A stretch of DNA of 6,143 nucleotides from contig JAQGKJ010000152.1 of the NCBI GenBank assembly GCA_028290165.1, forward strand, positions 1 to 6,143, read 5' to 3'. How positions within the stretch are numbered: the stretch's first letter is position 1; each line of letters opens with the position of its first letter. Positions 1-5,464 of this stretch are shown piece after piece. The notes beneath the pieces are model-generated. The model had not been told where the DNA came from and ran no database searches. It was given only the letters and a program-made list of their open reading frames with translations. This DNA comes from Bradyrhizobium sp. (GTDB taxonomy: Bacteria > Pseudomonadota > Alphaproteobacteria > Rhizobiales > Xanthobacteraceae). Position numbers and translations under genes: made by a program.

Positions 1-3000
1 ATTCCGAAGATTGCCGGGATCACGATCAGCGTCAGCAGCGTCGATGAAACCATCCCGCCGATCATCGGCACCGCGATACGCTGCATGACCTCGGAGCCGG
101 TGCCGGTGCTCCACATGATCGGCAGCAGCCCCGCCATGATGGCGACAACCGTCATCATCTTGGGGCGCACGCGCTCCACGGCGCCCTCCATGATGGCGTC
201 GTAAAGATCGCTGCGCGTCAGCGCGCGGCCCTCGACGTCACGTCGCGCCTTGATCTCCGCCAACGCCTGATTGAGATAGATCAGCATCACGACACCGGTT
301 TCGGCGGCGACGCCGGCAAGGGCGATGAAGCCCACGACAACCGCAACCGACAGGTTGAAGCCGAGCCACCACATCAGCCAGAGCCCGCCGACCAATGCGA
401 ACGGCAGCGACAGCATGACGATCATGGTCTCGGTGATGGAGCGGAAGTTGAGGTAGAGCAGCAGGAAGATGATCAGCAGCGTCACGGGTACCACGATCTT
501 CAGGCGCGCCGTCGCGCGCTCGAGATATTCGTACTGGCCGCTCCACATGACGTAATAGCCGGGCGGAAACTGGATGCTGGCCTGTACCGCACGCTGAGCG
601 TCCGCGACATAGCCGCCGAGATCGCGGTCGCGGATGTCGACATAGATGTAGGTGGCCAGTTGCCCGTTTTCGGTGCGGATCGACGTCGGCCCCCGCGCCG
701 GCGTCACCTTCGCGACCTCCCCAAGCGGGACCGCGCCTCCGGCCGGCATCGGCACCAGGACGTCGTTGGCGATGGCCTGCGGATTGTCCCGGAGATCACG
801 GGGGTAGCGCATGTTGACGCTGAAGCGCTGCCGGCCCTCGACCGTCGTGGTCACGGTCTGGCCGCCGAGCGCGGTAGCGATGACGTCCTGAACGTCCTGA
901 ACCATGATGCCATAGCGCGCCAGCGCTGCGCGGTCGGGCGTCACGTCGAGATAGTAGCCGCCGATCCCGCGCTCGGCATAGGCGGACGACGTGCCCGGCA
1001 CCGCCTTGAGGACTTGCTCGATCTGCTTGGCGAGCTTGTCGATCTCGACCAGATCGGTGCCGATCACCTTGACGCCGATCGGCGTCCGGATTCCGGTCGA
1101 GAGCATATCGATGCGCGCCTTGATCGGCATGGTCCAGGCGTTGGAGACGCCGGGAAACTGCAGCGCCTTGTCCATTTCCGCGATCAGGCCATCTACCGTG
1201 ACGCCGGGACGCCATTGCTGTTTCGGCTTGAGATTGACGACGGTCTCGAACATTTCGGAGGGCGCCGGATCGGTCGCAGTCGCGGCACGGCCGGCCTTGC
1301 CGTAAACAGACGCCACTTCCGGAAACGTCCGGATGATCTTGTCCTGGGTCTGCATCAATTCGCCCGCCTTGGTGACGGAGATGCCGGGCAACGTCGTCGG
1401 CATGAAGAGCAGCGTGCCTTCGTTCAGGTTGGGCATGAACTCGGTGCCGAGCTGGCGCGCGGGCCAGACGGTCACCGCGAGCACAGCAAGCGAAAGCAGG
1501 ATCACCAGCGTCTTGGCGCGCATCACGCCCTTGATCACCGGCCGGTAAATCCAGATCAGGATGCGATTGATCGGATTCTTGTGCTCCGGGACGATCCGTC
1601 CGCGAACGAAGATCACCATCAGCGCCGGCACCAGCGTGACCGACAGAAGCGCCGCCGCCGCCATCGAGAAGGTCTTGGTGAACGCCAGTGGGTTGAACAG
1701 CCGCCCTTCCTGCTGTTCCAGCGTGAAGATCGGCATGAATGATACCGTGATGATCAGCAGGCTGAAGAACAGCGCCGGCCCGACCTCCGACGCTGCCGCG
1801 ATCAGGATATCGACCCGTTTACGGCCCGGTTCGGCCCGCTCCATGTGCTTGTGTGCATTCTCGATCATGACAATCGCCGCATCCACCATGGCCCCGATCG
1901 CGATTGCGATGCCGCCGAGGCTCATGATGTTGGAGCCGAGACCCAGCAACTTCATCGCGCCAAAAGCCATCAGCACGCCGACGGGAAGCATCAGGATCGC
2001 CACAAGTGCGCTGCGGAAGTGCAGCAGGAAAACGACACAGACCAGCGCGACGACGACGCTTTCCTCGAACAGCGTATGCCTGAGCGTGTCGATCGCGGCG
2101 TTGATGAGATTCGAGCGGTCGTAGACGGGTACGATCTCGACCGACTTCGGCAGGCTGCTGGCGATCTCCTTGAACCGCTTCTTGACGTTCTCGATAACGT
2201 CGAGCGCGTTGACGCCGAAGCGCTGCAATACGATGCCGCTGGCGACCTCGCCCTCGCCGTTGAGTTCGGTGATGCCGCGCCGCTCATCGGGGCCAAGCTC
2301 GACGCGGGCGACGTCGCGCAGCAGCACCGGCGTGCCGTTGCTGGTCTTGAGCACGATGTTGCCGAGGTCGTTGATGCTCTTCAGATACCCCTTGCCGCGG
2401 ATGACATATTCGAATTCCGAAAGTTCGACCGTGCGCCCACCGACATCGGCGTTGCTGGCGCGGATCGCGTCGCGCATCTTCTGCATGGTGATGCCGAGGT
2501 CGCGCATCCGCTGCGGATCGAGGATGACGTTGTATTGCTTGACAAAGCCGCCGACGCTCGCCACTTCGGCCACGCCTTCGGCTTTCGCCAGCGCGAACTT
2601 CAGGTTCCAGTCCTGGATAGTGCGCGTGTCGGAAAGATTCAATTCCTTCGACACGACTGCGTATTGGTAGACCCAGCCCACACCGGTGGCGTCCGGGCCG
2701 ATCGTCGGCGCCACACCGGCGGGCAATCGCGAGGTTGCGCCGTTGAGGAATTCCAGCACCCGCGAACGCGCCCAGTAGATGTCGGTGCCGTCTTCGAAGA
2801 TGACGTAAACGAAGGAGACCCCGAAGAACGAGAAGCCGCGCACGACTTTTGACCGCGGTACGGTCAGCATCGCCGTGGTCAGCGGATAGGTGACCTGATC
2901 CTCGATCACCTGCGGAGCCTGACCCGGATATTCGGTATAGACGATGACCTGGGTATCGGAGAGGTCCGGAATGGCGTCGAGCGGCAGATGAACGAGGGCG

Positions 3001-3086
3001 TAGATCCCGGCGGCGGCGGCGAAACCGGCGCCGAAGATGACAAGCAGCAGGTTGCGGGCCGACCAGGCGATCAGGCGGGCGATCAT
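1..3086 (-). CDS. cusA: CusA-type copper/silver efflux RND pump, inner-membrane subunit (3' end missing)
   Basis: This gene encodes the proton-driven inner-membrane pump of a CusCBA-type tripartite complex, which moves Cu(I)/Ag(I) out through the periplasm. I translated the frame by hand: 1028 codons are open without a frameshift, against about 1047 residues in E. coli CusA, so roughly 20 C-terminal codons lie beyond the left edge. The N-terminus (MIARLIAWSARNLLLVIFG) is the usual first membrane helix, followed by the family stretches DAIPDLSDTQV, YPGQAPQVIEDQVTYPLT and GPDATGVGWVYQY. By recalled alignment to E. coli CusA, the three-methionine metal site is present as M562, M612 and M661 (E. 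coli M573/M623/M672). The membrane methionines are M388, M400, M475 and M1001, and the proton-relay residues are D402 (in GAMVDAAIVMIENAHK), E929 and K976. The ATG overlaps the adaptor stop codon in ATGA, which supports this start and translational coupling. Family assignment is very secure; metal choice is inferred from the methionines. Confidence 0.96.
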   Translation of the reverse strand, partial: MIARLIAWSARNLLLVIFGAGFAAAAGIYALVHLPLDAIPDLSDTQVIVYTEYPGQAPQVIEDQVTYPLTTAMLTVPRSKVVRGFSFFGVSFVYVIFEDGTDIYWARSRVLEFLNGATSRLPAGVAPTIGPDATGVGWVYQYAVVSKELNLSDTRTIQDWNLKFALAKAEGVAEVASVGGFVKQYNVILDPQRMRDLGITMQKMRDAIRASNADVGGRTVELSEFEYVIRGKGYLKSINDLGNIVLKTSNGTPVLLRDVARVELGPDERRGITELNGEGEVASGIVLQRFGVNALDVIENVKKRFKEIASSLPKSVEIVPVYDRSNLINAAIDTLRHTLFEESVVVALVCVVFLLHFRSALVAILMLPVGVLMAFGAMKLLGLGSNIMSLGGIAIAIGAMVDAAIVMIENAHKHMERAEPGRKRVDILIAAASEVGPALFFSLLIITVSFMPIFTLEQQEGRLFNPLAFTKTFSMAAAALLSVTLVPALMVIFVRGRIVPEHKNPINRILIWIYRPVIKGVMRAKTLVILLSLAVLAVTVWPARQLGTEFMPNLNEGTLLFMPTTLPGISVTKAGELMQTQDKIIRTFPEVASVYGKAGRAATATDPAPSEMFETVVNLKPKQQWRPGVTVDGLIAEMDKALQFPGVSNAWTMPIKARIDMLSTGIRTPIGVKVIGTDLVEIDKLAKQIEQVLKAVPGTSSAYAERGIGGYYLDVTPDRAALARYGIMVQDVQDVIATALGGQTVTTTVEGRQRFSVNMRYPRDLRDNPQAIANDVLVPMPAGGAVPLGEVAKVTPARGPTSIRTENGQLATYIYVDIRDRDLGGYVADAQRAVQASIQFPPGYYVMWSGQYEYLERATARLKIVVPVTLLIIFLLLYLNFRSITETMIVMLSLPFALVGGLWLMWWLGFNLSVAVVVGFIALAGVAAETGVVMLIYLNQALAEIKARRDVEGRALTRSDLYDAIMEGAVERVRPKMMTVVAIMAGLLPIMWSTGTGSEVMQRIAVPMIGGMVSSTLLTLIVIPAIFG
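3083..3086 (-). other. ATGA stop/start overlap between cusB and cusA
   Basis: The cusB TGA (3085-3083) and the cusA ATG (3086-3084) share bases as ATGA, the same arrangement as at the previous junction. A G-rich stretch lies shortly before the ATG and could act as a weak ribosome-binding site. Confidence 0.9.
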
Positions 3087-4498
3087 GGTTGGCCCCCGGC
3101 TTCCGAAAATCCTTTGAGGGCCGCTTTCAAGTTGCTCTCTGCATCGATCAGGAAATTCGCCGAAACCACGACCGGTTCTCCGTCGGTCAGTCCCTGTCGA
3201 ATCTCTACATAGCCTGAGCCCCGCTGCCCGAGCTTGACCTCGCGAGGTTCGAAGCGGCCCTGCCCCTTGTCGACGAACACGGCCTGCCTGCTGCCGGTGT
3301 CCATGACCGCGCTCTCCGCAACGGACAACATCGGCTCGCCGCTGCCGGTGTCGATTTCCGCGTCGACATACATGTCGTGGAGCAGCACCAAATCGGGATT
3401 CGGCAGTTCGACGCGAATTCGCGCCGTCCGCGTCTCCTTGTTGATCTCTGGATAGATCACCTCGACCTTTCCCGAGAACTCAGGCCCGGGAAAGCTCCGG
3501 GCTTTCACGGTGGCCGGTTGACCGATGGAGATCGCGCCCAGATCGCGCTCCGCGACGTCGATCAATGCCCAGACTACCGAATGATCGGCGATCCTGAACA
3601 AGACCCCGCCGGGTTGAACCCGCATTCCCTCGATCGCGTTGCGCTCCAGAACGAAGCCGTCGCGCGGAGCGGTCCACTCGATGGAGGTTGGAACGTCCCG
3701 GCTTTTTTCGATTGCGGCAATCGCGGCGTCCGGCACGTCGAGATTCATCAGCCTCTGGCGGGATCCCCGGCCGTATGGTCCGTCGCCGCCGGTCATCTTG
3801 GATGTGATGGTGGCGAGATACTCGGCGGCCGCGGACGACACCGCGGGGCTGTAGACCTCCATCAAGGGTTGGCCTTTGACGACGTGTGAGCCCCTCGTGA
3901 CATTGGCGACTTTTAGGACGAAGCTTTCGGATCTCATCGAGATGACGGAAACCCGCCGCTCGTCGAGCTGAATGGTCCCCGGCGCACGGATTGTCGTCCG
4001 GATCACTCGCTTGGCCGCTGGTTCCGATTTCACGCCCGTGCGCTGTATCTTTCCGGGCGAAAGCTTGACCGACCCATCGTCGCTGTCTTCGCCTTCATAG
4101 ACGGGGATGTAGTCCATCCCCATGGAGTCCTTCTTCGGCACGGGCGAGGTGTCCGGTAGCCCCATGGGGTTGCGGTAATATTTGATTTTTCGATCCATCG
4201 GCGCCGGTGCCGCAGCCTTCGGAGCAGACGCCTCTTCGAAGCTGACATCTGCGCTCGCTGGCACGCCGCGATAGTCGCGCCCGTCCGGCGTCCTCGTCGG
4301 CATCAGCGAATAAAGCGGTCGGCCATCCGGGTCCTGATAGTAAATCGGCGCGCTGCTCGTCTGTGCGGCCGCGGGCGATGCCACGGCCATACCCGATGAT
4401 TCGGCCGGCTGCCGCTGCGTGCGACCGGCGATGAACCCGCCTCCCGCCGCCGCGATCAACGCGGCGACGGTGGCGATGACGAAGCCGGCGCGGTTCAT
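3083..4498 (-). CDS. cusB: CusB-type periplasmic adaptor (membrane fusion protein) with two metal-binding modules
   Basis: This 471-residue protein is the periplasmic adaptor that links the RND pump to an outer-membrane channel and, in CusB, also passes metal to the pump. Residues 5-24 form a hydrophobic N-terminal anchor or uncleaved signal; there is no lipobox Cys. Residues 53-79 and 107-133 are two related copies of the short heavy-metal-binding module found in CusB-like proteins. The second is canonical (YYRNPMGLPDTSPVPKKDSM, then GMDYIPV); the first is degenerate. Next come an Ala/Pro/Asp-rich linker, the barrel-sandwich and helical hairpin region (about 165-300, with VKGQPLMEVYSPAV and AAAEYLATI), the beta-barrel (about 305-385, with WALIDVAERDLG) and the membrane-proximal domain (about 388-463, with GLTDGEPVVVSANFLIDAES). 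Length is somewhat above E. coli CusB (about 407), mostly because of the N-terminal modules. It overlaps both neighbours by four bases and has a poor ribosome-binding site of its own, so coupled translation is likely. Confidence 0.94.
   Translation of the reverse strand: MNRAGFVIATVAALIAAAGGGFIAGRTQRQPAESSGMAVASPAAAQTSSAPIYYQDPDGRPLYSLMPTRTPDGRDYRGVPASADVSFEEASAPKAAAPAPMDRKIKYYRNPMGLPDTSPVPKKDSMGMDYIPVYEGEDSDDGSVKLSPGKIQRTGVKSEPAAKRVIRTTIRAPGTIQLDERRVSVISMRSESFVLKVANVTRGSHVVKGQPLMEVYSPAVSSAAAEYLATITSKMTGGDGPYGRGSRQRLMNLDVPDAAIAAIEKSRDVPTSIEWTAPRDGFVLERNAIEGMRVQPGGVLFRIADHSVVWALIDVAERDLGAISIGQPATVKARSFPGPEFSGKVEVIYPEINKETRTARIRVELPNPDLVLLHDMYVDAEIDTGSGEPMLSVAESAVMDTGSRQAVFVDKGQGRFEPREVKLGQRGSGYVEIRQGLTDGEPVVVSANFLIDAESNLKAALKGFSEAGGQP
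4100..4180 (-). repeat. Canonical second copy of the adaptor's metal-binding module
   Basis: This encodes residues 107-133 of the adaptor. It matches the short heavy-metal-binding domain common in CusB-like adaptors and some P-type copper ATPases, with NPMG near its start and DSMGMDYIPV at its end. M112, M126 and M128 are the likely soft-metal ligands. It lies just before an acidic linker (EGEDSDDGS) that leads into the barrel-sandwich domain. Confidence 0.85.
4262..4342 (-). repeat. Degenerate first copy of the adaptor's tandem metal-binding module
   Basis: This encodes residues 53-79 of the adaptor (YYQDPDGRPLYSLMPTRTPD, then GRDYRGV). It aligns without gaps to residues 107-133: Tyr-Tyr, Pro, Gly, Pro, Ser, Pro, a basic residue, Gly, Asp-Tyr and Val recur at the same spacing, with a 54-residue period. 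The Met of NPMG and both Met of DSMGMDY are replaced by Asp, Asp and Arg, so metal-binding side chains of the canonical copy are lost, although one Met (M66) appears elsewhere in the module. Confidence 0.75.
4495..4498 (-). other. ATGA stop/start overlap between the FixH-like gene and cusB
   Basis: The TGA of the FixH-like gene (4497-4495) and the ATG of cusB (4498-4496) share bases as ATGA. The sequence before the cusB ATG has no convincing Shine-Dalgarno, which points to translation by terminating ribosomes. Confidence 0.9.
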
Positions 4499-4902
4499 TT
4501 CTGCGCCGTGATAACGAGCTTGTTTTCGACCATTCCGGTCTCACCCTGGACCTTTGCGCCCAGGGACAGCTGCCACCGGCCCGCCATCCCGAAGTTCGCC
4601 TTGAACTTGTAGATACCCGGATCTCCGCCCGGCATCGGCGCGATCTTGGTGACCATCTCCTGCATGCCGTCGGGCGCCATGTCGAGACGGGTCGCGAAGA
4701 TCACCGCATCCGGTACCGGCTTGCCGGTTTTCCTGTTCATGAGCCGGACCGTGATGGTCTTGTCCGAGCCGGCCTGAACGGTCGGGTCGACGAGCTGGAA
4801 TTCGTAATCTTTGATTTCGGCGCGGGCGATGACAATTGAACCAGCCATAGCAATGCCGATGAACGCGGCCTGCAAGCCGCGCGAGTAACGAGACGTCTTC
4901 AT
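4495..4902 (-). CDS. Exported FixH/YtkA-like protein of the copper efflux operon
   Basis: This 135-residue protein has a clear signal peptide: a basic start (MKTSRYSRGLQ), a hydrophobic core (AAFIGIAMAGSIVIA) and a likely cleavage site after A28 (ARA, then EIK). The mature part looks like a single immunoglobulin-like beta-sandwich of the FixH/YtkA-like kind, with VQAGSDKTITVRLMNRKTGK, a P-DAVIFATRLDM strand, and PGIYKFKANFGMAGRWQLSL near the end. The mature region carries seven Met (M55, M75, M80, M83, M90, M106, M124) and no Cys. The cluster M75/M80/M83/M90 could bind Cu(I). The gene is first in the overlapping unit with cusB and cusA, and its TGA shares ATGA with the cusB start. A role as periplasmic copper carrier in place of CusF is inference from context; the true FixH of the cytochrome cbb3 operon is membrane-anchored and sits in a different gene neighbourhood. 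The start is supported by a good ribosome-binding site. Confidence 0.88.
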   Translation of the reverse strand: MKTSRYSRGLQAAFIGIAMAGSIVIARAEIKDYEFQLVDPTVQAGSDKTITVRLMNRKTGKPVPDAVIFATRLDMAPDGMQEMVTKIAPMPGGDPGIYKFKANFGMAGRWQLSLGAKVQGETGMVENKLVITAQK

Positions 4903-4908
4903 TTTGAA

Positions 4909-4913
4909 TCCTC
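4909..4913 (-). promoter_or_regulatory. Ribosome-binding site of the FixH/YtkA-like gene
   Basis: The minus strand reads GAGGA six bases before the ATG at 4902. It is the only strong Shine-Dalgarno sequence I found for the three-gene unit. The two downstream genes have weak sites and start within ATGA overlaps, so this site may set the translation level of the whole unit. Confidence 0.75.
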
Positions 4914-4927
4914 AATTGTCCGTGGTC

Positions 4928-4940
4928 GCCGCAAGGCGGC
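4928..4940 (-). other. Third small hairpin upstream of the FixH-like gene
   Basis: GCCGC-AAG-GCGGC on the plus strand forms a five-pair stem with a three-base loop, ending 14 bases before the ribosome-binding site when read on the minus strand. Its GCCGC arm resembles bases in the hairpin at 4951-4974, so alternative pairing is conceivable. Such short GC hairpins are common by chance in GC-rich DNA. Confidence 0.3.
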
Positions 4941-4950
4941 ATGCGTTTAT

Positions 4951-4974
4951 CCGCGCGGTTTTGAAACCACGCGG
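4951..4974 (-). other. Second hairpin in the gap before the FixH-like gene
   Basis: This inverted repeat reads CCGCG, one mismatch, GGTT, loop TTGA, AACC, mismatch, CGCGG on the plus strand; the minus-strand RNA can fold the same way. Nine pairs flank one mismatch. No T tract follows on either strand, so it is not a standard terminator. It may be an RNA processing or attenuation element, a protein-binding palindrome, or chance. Confidence 0.4.
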
Positions 4975-4981
4975 CAGCAAA

Positions 4982-4998
4982 CGGCGCAGGGAGCGCCG
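4982..4998 (-). terminator. Hairpin just after the Cys/Met-rich gene, possible weak terminator
   Basis: On the minus strand, one base after the TGA at 5002-5000, the sequence reads CGGCGC-TCCCT-GCGCCG: a perfect six-pair all-GC stem with a five-base loop. It is followed by only three T (then GCTG). The T tract is too short for a typical intrinsic terminator, so partial termination or 3'-end protection is more likely than a full stop. Confidence 0.4.
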
Positions 4999-4999
4999 A

Positions 5000-5377
5000 T
5001 CAGACCAAAGTTCGAGGAGGATATTCGGGAGGTGGATGGCCCAGGCCATCGAGCCAGGAATCATTTTGCAGCGGAGCAATTCGGCCGGAAGCCGCAACGG
5101 GCGGATGGAATATGGCGGCCGAGAGGCCGGAGAAGCATTTCGTCATGCAGGCCGACATGACTGCGCACTTATCGCAATCGATCGGCGCCGGCGCCTTGGT
5201 CGGACAACACGGCATATCGCCGGCCATCTCGTCCGGAGTAGCGGAGATCGACATCTCGTCCGCCATCGATCCATCCGCCGGCGTTCCGGCCATGACGGGC
5301 CGGGAAAACGGGGCCAATGCCAACCCGACGATCATCAGGGTGGCAAGCAGCCGGCGTATGGTAATTTGACGGTTCAC
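5000..5377 (-). CDS. Small secreted Cys/Met-rich protein, candidate periplasmic copper binder
   Basis: This 125-residue protein has a signal peptide (two Arg at 8-9, hydrophobic 10-23, likely cleavage after A30 in RPVMA). The mature region holds six Cys in the order C57-C58, C68, C71, C77, C81 (CC-x9-C-x2-C-x5-C-x3-C) and six Met (M38, M42, M51, M55, M74, M78) around them, a soft-metal-ligand composition. The tail is Pro-rich (GLGHPPPEYPPRTLV). I recall similar unnamed proteins in Bradyrhizobium relatives but know no established function, and I can assign no named domain. The start is GTG at 5377; an ATG overlapping it (5379-5377) is followed at once by TGA, so it cannot be the start, and M15 would cut the signal peptide. 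The gene precedes the copper efflux unit on the same strand by 97 bases. A copper-binding or copper-sensing role is inference from composition and position. Confidence 0.82.
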   Translation of the reverse strand: MNRQITIRRLLATLMIVGLALAPFSRPVMAGTPADGSMADEMSISATPDEMAGDMPCCPTKAPAPIDCDKCAVMSACMTKCFSGLSAAIFHPPVAASGRIAPLQNDSWLDGLGHPPPEYPPRTLV

Positions 5378-5464
5378 ATCGACAAAATCCCACAGAACCG
5401 CTCGGATTGATAGTCTGCTGAACCTAACGACGCCGTGATTGATCGCAGGCTGGCTTCGTCGACG

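Noticed and set aside
660..1742. Long plus-strand open frame of 360 codons opposite cusA
   Set aside because: It is rich in Arg, Asp, His and Gly with no domain, and it lies wholly antisense to an intact, highly conserved pump reading frame; typical of GC-rich DNA.
1845..2852. Long plus-strand open frame of 335 codons opposite cusA
   Set aside because: Same reason: low-complexity charged translation antisense to the conserved CusA frame, without a signal, domain or credible ribosome-binding site.
3083..4498. CzcB-type (zinc/cobalt/cadmium) identity for the adaptor
   Set aside because: The NPMG...SMGMDYIPV metal module and the pump's intact three-methionine site favour the Cus copper/silver branch.
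4541..4942. Alternative minus-strand frame overlapping the FixH-like gene
   Set aside because: It is a frame-shifted reading of the FixH-like gene, has no signal peptide or domain, and the other frame has the ribosome-binding site and the ATGA overlap.
4904..5410. Plus-strand open frame of 168 codons across the gap and the Cys/Met-rich gene
   Set aside because: The translation is Arg/Gly/Ser-rich with no recognisable feature, while the opposite strand encodes a protein with a signal peptide and ordered Cys pattern.
5378..5464. MerR/CueR-type copper operator upstream of the Cys/Met-rich gene
   Set aside because: I looked for the ACCTTCC...GGAAGGT-like dyad between spaced -35 and -10 elements on both strands and found none.
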